Notes: generated by a model not told the origin, from the sequence alone. Positions 11,966-24,846 are shown, numbered from the stretch's first letter. The stretch is DNA of 64,000 nucleotides from Pezicula radicicola (GCA_003008705.1 PDUO01000051.1:249198-313197); one strand, 5' to 3'. Numbers and translations are program-made.

Positions 11966-13594
11966 GTTTTTTCAGCTCTTGGTTGGACTGCGTGAATTGC
12001 TTGAGAGGGAAATTTTTCATACGGCTGCAGGAGATAGCTGGACCGAACAGAGTATTAAGGTTGTCTCATCGTGAATGGTATTATATCCAACCCAATCTAC
12101 GAAATAAATTCTGCTTGAGATTCCCAGATGTCAATTAGTGATTACCTTGGTCTTCTTCGCAAAGACGGCGTGCTCACCCAGGTGGGCAATCCTAAAAGAT
12201 GGACTTCTGTCAGTTCCGGTTCTCGGGAAGCATGACGCGATGTACTGTACTTCGTATACTTTAAACTCTATTGCTCCTGCTGAAAGCTCCGGCGTGTTTG
12301 TAAGCTAGTGTTTCTGTGATTCGAGGCACTGCGCCTCCATCGGCGATAGGCGTTTCTAACGGTCAACTCGCTGGCCCGAAGCTCGTTCGACCGAAACTCA
12401 GCCACTTTCAGAAGCCGTGCTAACATGAATTATTGGCTTGAGCTTATTCTGTATTACCCACAGCCCACCACCTCCTAGGTACTTCTAAACTCTAGATTAT
12501 GATAAGGGTTTCTACTGTGAAAATTAGGGTTTATACAGGGGGCGGGAAGTATTTACCCCTGGCGCTGTAGGATAAGCAGGTTGCATATGCTTAAGCTGTT
12601 TTAAAGCCTTAAATGATAGATAGAAATTAATAAGTCTATTCCGTTTGTAGTTTAGGTCTAGGAACAAGTGCACCCGACGAGGGGATTAGGTGCGTTCTAA
12701 ATTCTATAGTTTTTATACTTCTAAGACACTTAAATATATTATATAAGGTATAAGTATACTTCTTTAATAGTATCTAATTAATTTTTCTAGAATACTTTTT
12801 TATTCTATCTAGTAGCATCTTTATTTAAACTTTTATTTTTATATTATCTATAATTATAGGCTTAGCTTACTATACTACTTCCTTTACTCTTTTACTTAGT
12901 TTAAAGCTCTCTTAAGAGAAGATCTATACTATAGAGATAGAATTACCTCCTTTTATTTACATGCGAGTTGCCTCATAGATATCTTTAATACTAGTTTGCC
13001 TTGGTTAATGTCTTGATTGGCTTGTTACTAGTATTTTTGGTATAGACATTGCAGTCCACTCGGATCACGTGCTAAGTTGCTCAGCCACTATACGTTACGT
13101 ATCCAAACTCTTACATCCGGTACACAGGTCGACGGAGCCGCTCACTGCAGTAGGATCTAAAATTTCTATTGGCCGTATAAACTTTCATGTTGAATAGAAG
13201 CGTTGCTTACAGAGCAGAAGAAAAGATGATGTATAGCACTTTGTGGGGAAGTCTTGGTAGAGATTCGGAGCTGACGACTTTTTGCCTGGGCGTAGGTCAT
13301 TTCTTCACGAATGGGCCGTTTGTTTTTGTTATAGCATTAAGTTGCAGTCGTTGTCGTCTTTATTGCTGATGTAGCATCTAGACGTTCTAATTCATTAACT
13401 CTTTCTGTCTTCATAAATCACCTGCTATATTACCTTGATACAAAAAAAAGGTATATTTGGCGAGCTTCTTTAGTTCTTAAGATCAGTTGCTAGAGTCCGA
13501 AAACATTTTCTCTATACTAAGCCGTATCGTTCCTTCGACCGCATCGTTATACTCAAGACTGGACTGTAACTTGGAATATAGCTAAGCTCTCTGA
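11966..13594. other. Intergenic region, AT-rich in the middle
   Basis: 1.6 kb. The proximal part serves as the 5' flank of the enoyl-reductase-like gene. From about 12590 to 12960 it is very AT-rich (short TTTATA and CTTTA words). No coding frame with a recognisable domain. The AAGCAGGTTGCATATGCTT word near 12567 resembles one near 8820. Confidence 0.4.
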
Positions 13595-16115
13595 ATGCTT
13601 TGTCTATTGTTTTATCGACGAGTTATAAGGCTCCTTCACTTTGGAATTTGTCTGGCTAGCATATTAAGTCAATTAATACACCATGTTGTTGGTACAGATT
13701 CAACCCGATATACTCTTATGGCACAGATAACTTACAGATCTTTACAGCTCATTCCGAAGCTCGAGATGGAATCAGCCATTTCTCTATTCTCGAAAGTCCA
13801 GTTATCAATACTACTTCTGGGAGAATCCACCATCTTTCAAATTTTGACCTGACTTTCTCCCTCCATGATATGGAGCAACGATTACGACTCAACTTAGAAC
13901 CCAATCATGACATCCTCGCCGAGAACGCTCACATAGAATACCTTGACGTACAAGGAAACGTCAAGCATGTTGAACCTATAGAACGGTCGGCACACAAAGT
14001 CTTCAAGGGCTCAACTTGGCTTCAGGAAGTAGATGGGGACTGGTTTAAAGTTGGATGGGCAAGACTTTATGTGAAAAGGGACGGTCTACGCCCGTTGATG
14101 GAAGGTGCTTTTAGCATCATGGGCAACCATTACCATATTCAACTACGATCTAGCTACCTCCAGACGAAACGCGAGTCCGATGCCAACATTGATGATAGTG
14201 GGGATGAATTCATGGTTGTCTATCGAGACTCCGATCTGGTCCGACAGGCGACGACAGGCTCCAAAAGGAATTCTCCTGCCTCACCTACTTGTGGGTCGGA
14301 TAACCTGACTTTCAACTCCGACCCCAGTCATCCAATCTTCCAATCCAGAACGGACCACTTCAGCACGAGTTGGGGATCCAAGCATCCAGGATCAGCCTCC
14401 GCGCTGAGTAAACGTCAATCCAATACCGGCGGTGGCAACCTACGATCCACCATCGGGGACACGACTGGCTGTCCAACAGAAGGCAGGGTCGCATTGATAG
14501 GGATCGCCACGGATTGCACTTACACGGCATCATTCGACTCACTCGAGACAGTCCGCCAGAATATCATCAACGTAGTGAACACAGCATCTGACGTCTATGA
14601 GAGCACCTTCAATATCTCCATTGGCCTACGGAATCTGACGATAAGTGACGCCGAGTGCCCTAGCACCACACAGCAGTCAGCGCCGTGGAATATCCCCTGC
14701 AGTGAAGCAGATATAGATGGGCGACTAGGTCTTTTCTCCTCGTGGCGAGGGTCAAGAGGGGATGACAATGCCTATTGGACCCTGATGAGTACCTGTTCAA
14801 CTGGAAGCACTGTGGGACTAGCATGGCTGGGACAGCTTTGTGTTTCTGGGTCAAATAGATTTGACGCCCAGTCCACGAATGGAGCTAATGTTGTCGTCCG
14901 TAACCCTGCAAAGTGGCAAGTCTTTGCGTAAGTACTTCCCCTCTTCAAAAGCTTGTACACCGTTAGCTAACCTAGACATCAAGTCATGAATCAGCCCATA
15001 CCTTCGGAGCTGTACATGACTGTGATACGGTAAGTTGCCAATCATCTAGTACATCCTCCCAGTGCTGTCCTGTTTCCTCTTCAGGCTGCGATGCGAATGG
15101 GCAATACCTCATGAGCCCCGCCTCGAGCAGGAGCCTGGCCGAGTTCTCACCATGCACAGTTGGGAATATCTGCTCTGCCTTGGGCCGGAATAGGATCAGA
15201 TCCAATTGCCTTACTGCAAACCGTAACCTGACAACAATTAATGGGAGCCAATGTGGAAACGGAATTGTGGAGGCTGGTGAAGACTGCGACTGTGGCGGGG
15301 AAGCTGGATGCGGTGGAAATACCTGCTGCGACCCAACTACGTGCAGGTTTAGGGGTGAGGCTGTATGCGATGACTCCAACGGAGCCTGTTGCTCTAATTG
15401 CCAGTTCTCATCCGCTGAGACCGTCTGCCGTCCTGGCCTTGGGCCTTGTGACATAGAAGAGACATGCACCGGTTCTTTAAGCTCCTGCCCTACAGATGAG
15501 CACATGCCTAACGGCCAGAGCTGTGGTAACAGCAGTGATCTTGCATGTGCAAGCGGCCAGTGTACCAGTAGAGATCTTCAGTGTCAAACACTGATAGACC
15601 CTCTGGCTAACGGCAACTATACGAGTGCCTGTGACTCCAACTCATGCAGTCTAACTTGCTCTACAACCTCCGCTCCAGGCTCTACGCGAAACCTCTGTGT
15701 ATCGATGGATCAAAACTTCTTGGACGGAACACCGTGCCAGAACGGCCAGCTTTGCAGCAACGGGCGATGCGGAGGGACATCAACTGATGATAATAATGAT
15801 AATAATGACTCCTCTGGCAATGGCAGATCCCCTGGCGACAATGTCTCCTCTTGGGTAGATCGCAATAGATCTCTCGTTATTGGACTTTCGGTTGGGATAG
15901 GAAGTTTGGTCATCCTCATTCTTGGTTGCTGTATTGTAAGTTGTTGTCGCAGCCGGAAGCGGCATCAGAACGCCGTGGTACAAATGCCGCCTCTGCAACC
16001 ACAGCCTATGGGGCAACACTTCAACAATATTCCTCTTCCGCCTGCGTATCCTGGACGAGGACGTACGAATGTCGCTCTTGGCCAAGGACGAATGCCGTTG
16101 GTGAGGTATACTTGA
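13595..16115 (+). CDS. ADAM-type metalloprotease with disintegrin domain, membrane-anchored
   Basis: Fungal ADAM (adamalysin, M12B) of 802 residues. Exons 13595-13691, 13748-14927 and 14984-16115. Exon 1 gives a signal sequence ending near HHVVAHSEARD. A prodomain follows (SNFDLTFSLHD, LNLEPNHDIL). The metalloprotease carries the zinc-binding site HESAHTFGAVHD at about residues 427-438 (HExxHxxGxxHD), whose codons are split by intron 2. A Cys-rich disintegrin domain runs from about 516 (CGNGIVEAGEDCDCGG) to 605. An Asn/Asp-rich linker leads to one TM helix at about 722-747 and a basic, Pro-rich cytoplasmic tail. All catalytic residues are present. Expected role: shedding or processing at the cell surface. 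The first intron uses a less usual GTACAG donor, supported by the frame and the signal peptide. Confidence 0.9.
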
Positions 16116-16815
16116 CGCTATCGGATGTGTTGAGCTGTCTGATAGTTTGGTATATAAAGAGGATTGTATATTCGTGCAAGGATCTGCGACAACGTGTTAT
16201 ACAATGAGCTCTACTGCACGTAGTAAAGTGTAAAGCGACCGCCTCTTATAGGGCTAGTATACAAATATATCTAAATAATTTGAATCTCGATTTCAATTAC
16301 CCATTTAGGCTTCTAACGGCTATCATCTCAGGAATGAGGGAGAGACGGATGGGCATTATTATCAACATAAGCTCTGGAGCAGGTATTCGTGCGCAAGGGG
16401 GAGTCAATAAGAACCCCAAATGCGAAGGCGGTACCTTACTCTAATACTTATATATCTAATCCTTACTTATATCCTTACATTTAGGTAGTTTTAAGTAATA
16501 GATTTATGTCTATTTAATAAGTACTTCCCCCTCTATAGCCTATAATTTCACTCTCTACTATCTTACTACTTACTATACTTTAATTTAAGTGGTATTAGAG
16601 GCGCCTTATTCGTATGAGGTCATTGGATCGGCTTTAAGAAAGTAGCTCTCAATGCTTGGCTATTCCGGAGTCAACCGCGCCGATACCAGTCAACGTGGTT
16701 AGACTTCCATGCCCAGGGCATGCCCGCGCCCGCACCCGCCCGCACATACTCTAATGTGACTACCTCGCAGCGCGCTTCACATGCCCGCACATGTCACCAG
16801 CGACCCTGATCAGAT
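16116..16815. other. Intergenic region
   Basis: 700 bases. The first two thirds are AT-rich without coding signal. About 16700-16800 just upstream of the regulator gene is C-rich with repeated CATGCCCGC words (three within about 90 bases), possibly promoter elements. Confidence 0.35.
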
Positions 16816-18773
16816 ATGTCGGATTTCTCAATGGCCACGACTGACAAGGCCTGTAGGGCATGCAGGAAACTGAAGCGCAAGTGTTCAAGAGAATACCCGG
16901 AATGCTCTCTCTGCCTGCGGGTTGGCAGAAGGTGTGAGTATACTAACGATGAGGACGAGCCTGTCGAGCGCAAGGGCTACCGGCATAAGTGCTCTATTTT
17001 GACGAGGAGAGTAGCTGAACTCGAAAGTATGCTTGCTCTCCGCTCAGCACAAGATGGCTCCACCCACCGGTTACCCGAAAATGTGTCGTTTTCATCAAGC
17101 TCTCCTCTGGGTGAAGATGAGTCGGAAGTTGGCCGAGATCTGGTGAAGACCTTTGTCCCGACATTTGCAATGCTATTCTTGGATTCGGTGGCTTGCAGAG
17201 AAAGAGATCTGGGTTTTGCGAAATATATGGTCGAGGCAGGCAAAGGAGCCACCATTCAATATCTACCACCATCAGAGATCGAACAGATTGTTCACGACTA
17301 TTTTGACCGGACACATCCATGGCTACCTATAGGTTGGCTTCCTTCTATTACATTGTTGACCATGCTAAAATCGGTTCAGTGTCCCTCATACGAATTAAAC
17401 GCCTCATTGGCGATGTGCAGCAGCTTGCTACTTTAGATATCCAAGTCCTCTTGAGTGCAATGTCTCTCATATGTCAAGCCGGGTCAAGAGACGGATCTAT
17501 ATCTAAGTCTAATGGACACTATGAGTCTGTTAAAGTCGGGCTTGCCCAATGCGACGATCGTAGCCTTGTCACGCTCAACATCCTGGCGGCACGCATCTTG
17601 CTATGCTTCTACGAGATCGGTCACGGATTGTATCCAGCAGCATATCTGACTGCTGGGATCTGTGTCCGCCTTGCATTTATACTTGGCATTCATGATGCGA
17701 GAGCCGTTCAAGTGCCCATGAAGGCAGGTAGGTTGCCAATACCAAACAGCACCAAAGAAATTTGAGTCTAAAGTGTATAGATACCTGGACCGAGAACGAG
17801 GAGAGAAGGCGTCTTTGGTGGGCTACCATAATTGTGGACAGGTCTGTCACTCTTCGCATAGCCCAGAAAGGAAGACTACTTACTCGAGTAGGTGTGCCGC
17901 CGTTGGCTTTCGCCTCCGTCCCTTGTCTATCCCCAAGATTTGTTCAGGGGAGATTGTTCCTGCTGATGATACCAGCTGGGACCTCGGCGTGAGCACCCCA
18001 TTCAGACTGACGAATCTGGACACGCTGATGATGTCTTTAGCGTCCCGATGTCAATCCCATACTTGTCATGTCGATTGATTCAGTAATGCGAGTCACTTCG
18101 TTTGCTCGGACCTGCCAAGCCGCTCATCTGCTCGGTCGGGTGATAGAGCATATCAATCCGGAGCGCAGTATAGACGATGCTGATCTTGACTTCACTTTTG
18201 AAGAGGCCTTGCAACTACATCGCGCGGCATTATCTCTCCTTTCAATCGTGAACGGAGAGTACACAGCGGCCGAGCCCGAGCTTAAAATGAGGATTTGTAC
18301 TCCTATAGCCCTTCTATACACTGCGTTGATGAATCTTTACTATTTTCATAGCTGCATTGAGGGTGATCGTATCCAGCTGGGTGGTGAGCAGAGGGGTATT
18401 AGAGCTAAGGTCCAGCGAGTCGCCCTCGACGGTTTGGCCATACTTTCGGCGGATATCCTAAAGTTCACCAAAAGCCTCTTAGAAATAGTGTCAAATGATA
18501 GACTTCCATGGCTGAGTCCGTTGATTATTGACAGCATTTACCAAGCCGCTATATACTATGCGTGGAACTCCAGAGAAACAGGAGAGGTTGGGCCGCTAAT
18601 TGTGCTTCATGAGCTGAGGAAAATTCTAGAAGAGATAAACCAGCATTGGCGGGTTGCCGGTAAGTGGGAGCATCAACCATGTCCATTACATTTCTGAATA
18701 AGTTCTTACAGAGGAATATTTACGATTACTGGAAAGGACTGAATTCGAGTGGAAGGGTGGCTGTCGCTTCTGA
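16816..18773 (+). CDS. Zn2Cys6 transcription factor with fungal-specific TF domain
   Basis: Nuclear GAL4-type regulator of 567 residues. Exons 16816-17332, 17380-17727, 17781-17887, 17938-17988, 18041-18659 and 18712-18773; five small GT-AG introns. The binuclear zinc cluster is C13-X2-C-X6-C-X6-C-X2-C-X6-C40, followed by a basic linker and a short coiled-coil (RRVAELESML). The middle-homology region is visible as NEERRRLWWATIIVDR and ARTCQAAHLLGRV. Introns 3 and 4 were placed to restore the conserved VPADDTSWD block; their exact ends are the least sure part. It lies upstream of an SDR and an alcohol dehydrogenase on the same strand and could regulate them, which is inference. Confidence 0.88.
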
Positions 18774-19336
18774 GCAATGGGCCTCTGAAGATTACTAGCG
18801 TCGTCAGCTATAATTCGTCTGATTTCTGTAAATTTACAAATACATTTGGGGATCAAGCACTAGAAGGTCACTCAGCATTTATGACTTTTCAAATAAAGGG
18901 AAAATAAAAAGAAAACTAAGAGACCAAAAAAGCAATAAAAATAAGATAGAGCTCAAGTCCCTCGAATAGCAAATGAGATCCAAGTCAGGCAATGCCTGTA
19001 CGAGATCAAGGGAAACGCAATGGAAAGCCACTGGCAAGTTTCACTATTTGAAAGACTCTACGGCCACTATTTTAGGAGCACACTCAATTGATAAACGGAT
19101 AATGGCCGAAGATCCAAGTACCAGAAGTGGGACAGGTGCGGCGCGAGCTACTGCAAAAGCGGACTCAGTCCACTGTAGCTTATCCTGCGTGGAGTGGGGT
19201 GCCGCGATGCCGCACCCATCTTAGCCCCCCATTCCGACATAATCCCCTGGGCAAAACCTATATTAATCGTCGAGACCTGCATATGAATATGAATATCATT
19301 TATTCTACTTATTACGCAAAGATTAGATCATTGGAA
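18774..19336. other. Intergenic region between regulator and SDR
   Basis: Contains an A-rich tract at 18895-18950. An 83-codon open frame (18973-19224) has no recognisable domain and is treated as chance. The SDR promoter should lie here. Confidence 0.35.
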
Positions 19337-20515
19337 ATGGTGCCCTACGTTCATCAAGGTCCTATCGACTATCAGATTGATTTCGACACAAGTAACTTGC
19401 GTGGCAAGACAGCTGTGGTGACGGGAGGTATGTCGCGCACTAAGTCATTTGAACTGTTAGATCGGTTGTTTTGTTTGTGAACTACTTAACTGAGGTGTCC
19501 TAGGTGCTAATGGTATCGGCGAAGTCTACGTCCATGCTCTTCAATCTGCTGGGTAAGAGCCCTCCTGAAGGGGCTGTTTCCTTATTTGCCCATGACTGAC
19601 TTTTCCGATGCTAGTTGTATGGTAGTTATTGGTGATATCGACGTTGCGAAAGGCAGACAGCTGGAGTCGGAACTTACCAAGTAAGCAATCACCATTCAGA
19701 TCTTACTCTGACCTAAGAGTCACTTTTGACATTTACTTCCAAGCACAAAATTTGTCGAGTGCAACACCACAAGCTGGGATGATCAAGTGACCTTGTTCCG
19801 CGAGGCAGCCAAGTTCTCAACAAACGGCAAGATTTCTTATGTCATTGCGAATGCTGGTGTTGCTCGGCATGATGAGGTATTCTCATACTCTGGTGAGCAG
19901 AAATCGGATTGAATTAAACGATAGTGCTTGAGCTTATAGCGTCTAGGTGACAATCAAGAACCTACCAAACCTGACCTAAGTATCGTCAATATCAACATCT
20001 GCGGCTCCTTGTACACAACAAAACTTGCCCTCCACTATTTCATCAAGCAAAACGGCCAGGTACCCTCGGGTGCGCAAGAAGATACCTGTTTGATCTTGAT
20101 CGGCTCAGGGGCTGCATTTCTTGACTGTCCTCGTGGTCCACAATACTCTGCTTCCAAATGGGCAATGCGAGGAATTATGCACTCCTTGAGAAGGACTGCT
20201 TTCTACTATGGCAGTCGTGTCAATGTCATCTCTCCCTGGTATGTCCGAACTGACATCCTTTCCAAAGCGGCCTTCCAGCATGTTGCGGACGTTGGTGTCC
20301 AATTTGCAGAGACTAGAGACGCTGGAAACTGTCTGTTACGAATCTTGAGTGATCTAGAGATTAATGGACACTCCTTCTTCGTATCGGCAAGGAAGTGGGC
20401 CTCAAGGGGTTATATTGATTTAGATATTGATGACTATCCTGGGAGCGATTTGATCCAGACTATCCAGAAAGACCAAGTTCTGTCTGCTCCAATTGAAGAA
20501 GGGTTGTTTGCTTGA
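19337..20515 (+). CDS. Classical short-chain dehydrogenase/reductase
   Basis: SDR of 307 residues. Exons 19337-19427, 19504-19552, 19615-19680, 19744-19892 and 19947-20515, all GT-AG. The cofactor motif TGGANGIGE starts near residue 29 and is split by intron 1. VIGDID is the Asp that favours NAD over NADP. IANAG is the stabilising Asn motif, and YSASK holds the catalytic Tyr and Lys, after an IGSGAAF strand. The ATG at 19337 gives a normal N-terminus (MVPYVHQGPIDYQIDFDTSNLRG is reached from it); an upstream in-frame ATG at about 19283 would add 18 residues. It resembles the fungal 15-hydroxyprostaglandin-dehydrogenase-like group. Substrate unknown. Intact. Confidence 0.88.
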
Positions 20516-21686
20516 TGTGGTTGAATTAAATGAGGATTTTAATTTAATTTTGGTTTAAGTGAGGCATGATTATGCTATCATTTCTCGAGTTGTGGACGAT
20601 CGAAAATTGTGTATGCTAGTAGCCAAGCTATGGTACAGGGGCAGTAAGCTTAATTCGGATCACTAGTAAGACAAATTAACACACGGAATCTCTCCAAGCT
20701 TCTTTCATTGTGGTAATGCTATGCTCTTTGTCATCATTGCATCCATTTAGACTTGTCCAACTGCTAGAATCTCTGCGGCGTTAGATCTTTGCGTACTCCA
20801 ATTTAATATTTCTCAAAGCGCTACCCCCCAAAAAGTGGGCATTCGCAAAGGCAGCAGCTAACCGATATCATGCTTCTAATTTCCTTCTTTGTCAAGAGAT
20901 TTCATCACAATACGAGATCTAGCGCCAAGTAAAGCCGACCAATCCGGACACTACTATACCTTTACCACATATTAGCTAAGCGATGGATCGTTTGTAGAGA
21001 GGACGCGGAATCCGCGCCCGCACTTGAACCTTGTATCGATATTGACCGTTTAGAGACTTGCGGAACTCGTGCTTGCTGCCGTTACTGCCGCATTGGTATA
21101 CCTCGTTATTGTGGAGCTTAGAGCGTATGGTTCTGCATGGACGAGAGATCAAGTAACATGTGCGACCAAGTTACTACTACTTCGTATTCAAATTTATGGC
21201 ATCCAGCTGGCTCCTGAAGTCATTGAAAATCGAGGCTATCTAGAATATCAGTATAGCTCTGTTACATTAAAACGGCATGAGAATACGTCTAGAGATATTC
21301 TAGAATAGGCTCAGTTAGATAAGTTGAGCTAGCAAAGAATAGTATGCCGGTATCTCTGTACCACACGGCTAGCATTATAACATCTTGCTAGGATCCTTGC
21401 CCATCCGAGAGTAGCCCAAGCTCTCTCCTCAACTTTATTGCGTAAAGGGGCTATGTTGCCTATAATTAGATATTAAAGATAAGTATCTTGCATTAGTGTT
21501 AAAGTTTAGATGAAAATGGTCAGTTTTGATCCCATACCCTTAGAAAGTACATCATTGCCAATTTTCCTTCATGGCCCATTGTAATACAAAAAGGCCGTAG
21601 TCTTCCAACTATCTCTCCTCTTCATCATCTGTATCATCTTTACCATCTTTCTACACCGTTTCTGAGTCTAACAACACTATCTTATT
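20516..21686. other. Intergenic region
   Basis: 1.2 kb with no domain-bearing frame. A 79-codon frame at 21069-21308 is probably chance. A CT-rich pyrimidine tract at about 21600-21660, just upstream of the alcohol dehydrogenase ATG, is typical of fungal promoters. Confidence 0.4.
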
Positions 21687-22946
21687 ATGGCTCTCAACGC
21701 AACCATGCGTGCCGTCGTCTGGGCAGGCGTTGCCTTTCAGATGAATGTCACGGACGTTCCAGTGCCTACCATCGTTGATCAAACCGATGCTATTGTCAGG
21801 ATAACGACGTCTGCTCTTTGTGGGACAGATCTACACACTTATCACGGAGTGTTCGGCAGCTCAACTGCACCGTGGATTATGGGCCACGAAGCTATTGGTG
21901 TTGTCAGTGACACAGGTAGTGCGGTCGGCTATGTCTCTGTAGGAGATAGGGTAATCATTCCGGATGCAGCTTATACTGGACAATTCGAAATGGGCCCTCC
22001 AACTCGTTTGGCCTTCGGTCTAGGTACCGACTATGGTCTTGCAGGTGGTTGTCAAGGTAAGAAATTTCCTTGCTATATTCCATGGTCGTATTAGATCATG
22101 TAATGGTGGCATGATCATTCCCCATACATAGTGACTCCATGTTTCTAGCTGGCTGACATGTAATGATCACAATTAGCGGAGTACGTTCGAGTTCCAGCTG
22201 CTGATTTAAATCTTATCCTGATCCCGGCAAGCAATGTGACTAACCAAACGACCCAGGACATCGGTTACCTGCTTATTGGCGATATTTTTGCTACCGCATG
22301 GGGTGCTCTGGACTATTCTGGATTTGAGGCTGGCGACACTGTTGCAGTATTCGGTACTGGGCCGGTCGGACTCCTTGCCGCTTATTCCGCCATCCTGCGC
22401 GGTGCATCTAGAGTCTATTGTGTAGATCATGTATCTGATCGACTTGCAATGGCGGCTTCCATTGGAGTAATTCCGATTGACTTTACCGAATCAGATCCCG
22501 TGGACCAAATTCTTCAATACGAGCCGGACGGCGTGACACGAAGTGTAGACTGCATCGGTTATGAGGCTGTTAATGGACAACTGCAACCACAAGAGAATGT
22601 TGTCATCACAAATATGGTCAGGGTCACTGCCGAACGTGGGGGTATAGGCCAAATTGGGGTCTTCGCCGCGTCCGGAAACTCGAGTGGTACGCCTCGGGGG
22701 AGCACCATGTCACCAACGATCGAGTTTCCGATGTCTGAGTTCTTCGGAAAGGGCTTGACTATGAGAAGTGGCGCTGTGGATGTACCGCCCATAGTTCCTC
22801 AGCTTGTTGAGTTGATTGCATCTGGGGCCGCGGATCCCAGCTTCATTGTGAGCAGTACGATCAATATCGAACAGGCCCCCGAATACTACGAGCGATTTGA
22901 TCAACATTTAGAAACAAAGGTACTGATTCGGTTCCCTGAAGCTTAG
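21687..22946 (+). CDS. Zinc-binding alcohol dehydrogenase family protein
   Basis: Medium-chain Zn-dependent alcohol dehydrogenase of 379 residues. Exons 21687-22056 and 22177-22946, joined in phase 1 (GTAAGA donor, ATTAG acceptor). The catalytic zinc residues are Cys45 (SALCGTDLHTYHG) and His67-Glu68 (GHEAIG). The Rossmann motif is GTGPVGLLAAY, with VYCVDH as the ribose-binding Asp strand. The four structural-zinc cysteines of classical ADHs are absent; that loop reads IIPDAAYTGQFEM, as in a fungal subgroup related to glutathione-independent formaldehyde dehydrogenases. It is the last gene of a + strand run after a regulator and an SDR. Physiological substrate unknown. Intact. Confidence 0.9.
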
Positions 22947-23427
22947 CAAGTACCACGAATCTCTTCGATTTAAAGATCCAGATCAGATATTAGATGATAT
23001 GTTCGACTTGTCTGTACACAATAGCCGTCAAAACTGTTGTTGATGTTCGTAGACTTTGATATAAGGAGCGATTAGGAGCGAAAGACGATAGGTGATTCAA
23101 TGTAGATCTAATTTGTGTTGCTGTATACTTAGGACATTAGGTGCAGAATATTAACATAAATTGTTGTCATAAATTGAGCTGACTGATAATGTAAAAAAGC
23201 ATCAAGTCCTTTATATCTCGTCGAATTTATACTATATATAACTCCATCATTTATTATGTACAAGCCTTCTTTCTTCAGCTTAGCATTCTTCACGGCGGCT
23301 GTAGTTGAGTCTTCTAGCCTGTTTAAACGAGATAATCCCACGGCCATTCTTGATTTCAATGTTAACACCAGATGTTAGCGACATCTCGCTTCAGGCATCA
23401 TCTACGCTATTCCTAATACATTTAATC

Positions 23428-23522
23428 CACCACAGGCGTACCCACTTATTGCCTTTCGAAAGGCCTGGTTGGTGTACAAAGACCAACCTCTCGAAAAGCA
23501 ATAAGTGGATATGCCTGTGGTG
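23428..23522. repeat. Fold-back (hairpin) element, about 95 bp
   Basis: Left arm 23428-23473 and right arm 23482-23522 are inverted copies around an 8-base loop. Both arms share CACCACAGGC, CCACTTATTGC and TTTCGA in the same order. The arms differ by a 5-base indel and four single-base changes, all transitions (C/T or G/A), as expected of RIP or cytosine deamination. Confidence 0.75.
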
Positions 23523-24033
23523 CCTCAAGCCGTTGTGAGCTTAGGTTCATCCCCCGGAACGAGCTCGAAAGCTAGCTAGCCGTCTGGGCAGCGAACAGGG
23601 ATAGGTAATAAGGATTTATTAAGAAGCAAATAAAGCGTTTGCATCTTCATCCAAGTATATAGAATTCTTGCATAGGTGGGAAATGTTAGCAGAGCTAACA
23701 GCGCTTCTATGTAACTATAAATTTCTACTAATATATTTATTTTTTATTAATTTTCTTCTTAATTTTTAAATGCTACTTAAAAGTTAAAGACATTAAATAT
23801 CTATTCTTAAATTCTAACTCTTTATAGTATTCTTTATAGGAAACTCTACTACTAAACTTCTTTATAGAGCAAGTAGTCTAAAATGAAATGTTGCAGATGC
23901 CTGATTATCTTAATCGGTTCAGACGATACAACACTTTTAGTTATCTATCGTTCCCGAATGAAACTACTTATATACACTACCTTCCTAGTTAATAAAGCCC
24001 TTTAGGATCGTAATTCCTCATACTGTCTTGCTG

Positions 24034-24165
24034 TATAATATACGAAGGCCCGATTTTTAAGTATTAAGCCTGGTCCAAGTATTTCTTCACCCAAATCAAT
24101 CCATTTCATAGCCAAAACACTTGGACCAGGCTCAATACTTAAAAATCGGGACTTAATATGTTATA
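24034..24165. repeat. Fold-back (MITE-like) element
   Basis: The 32-base arms 24049-24080 and 24119-24150 are inverted copies with one mismatch (a T/C transition). They start with CCCGATTTTTAAGTATT and hold CCTGGTCCAAGT. Weaker pairing extends outward to about 24034 and 24165 through TATAATATA-like flanks. The 38-base centre is unpaired. There is no coding capacity; the form fits a small non-autonomous inverted-repeat element. Confidence 0.75.
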
Positions 24166-24660
24166 ATTGATTACAGATAATAATTATTGTTTAGATTATC
24201 TCTTCTCCGGCTATTAGTAGAGCCCGGTTCGCTAGTTAACAGCCCCTGTAACAGCCTTAAATTGACCATTCATGAACGGGGTACCCCGATAATAAATAGG
24301 TTTATATTTATAAATATAGTACCCTATTCATGAAAATCTTATTTTGCCATTGGGGTTCATCATATCGCCTAAGGCAAAGATGACTTAGAGTGATTCCTGC
24401 CATATTCCAGCGTAGCTGGTTTTGAATTCTTGTCCGCACGTAATAAATAATTACGTATTTATAAGGGGTCCTAAAATGTCACTCCGCTCGGATTAATTGG
24501 AAGATAGGGTTCCTTCTAGCCTGATTAGCATGCTGCCTCCATTCCTGGCCACAATTGAATGATAGTGAGGAATACCTTACAGGTGTGTATACTGCGAGCT
24601 AACCGTTTATAATCACGTAAGTTAATGCCACATCCTTATGTGCAATCGCTTCTAACTTCA

Positions 24661-24846
24661 TTAGTTGACAGCTTCGCTGCGATCGATTTTGAAATTGGGG
24701 TCTTTTAGTTGAACGAAAAAGAAAACTTCGTATTCTCCTCTACTTTTCAACAATAATTCTGTTACTAAGGTACGAACGTTCTGCTTCTCGTCGTCCTTGA
24801 AGGTCATACTAGTGTAAGCGTGTAAAAGTAAGGCCGTCCTGAGTTC
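24661..24846 (-). pseudogene. DUF3405-like relic
   Basis: The minus strand is open for about 60 codons reading RTALLLHAYTSMTFKDDEKQ, then NVRTLVTELLLKS and RGEYEVFFFVQLKDPNFKI. This matches my memory of the N-terminal core of fungal DUF3405 proteins (RTA-x-LLR, then a TELSL block, GGEYEV and HVKD). The frame ends in TAA at 24661. No other part of the family could be traced in the AT-rich flanks, so this is a degraded fragment. Family call moderate. Confidence 0.45.

Noticed and set aside
15008..15030. A GTAAGT...CTAG intron of about 20 nt in the ADAM gene
   Set aside because: Too short for an intron, and reading through keeps the frame and gives the expected Cys-rich segment after HDCDT.
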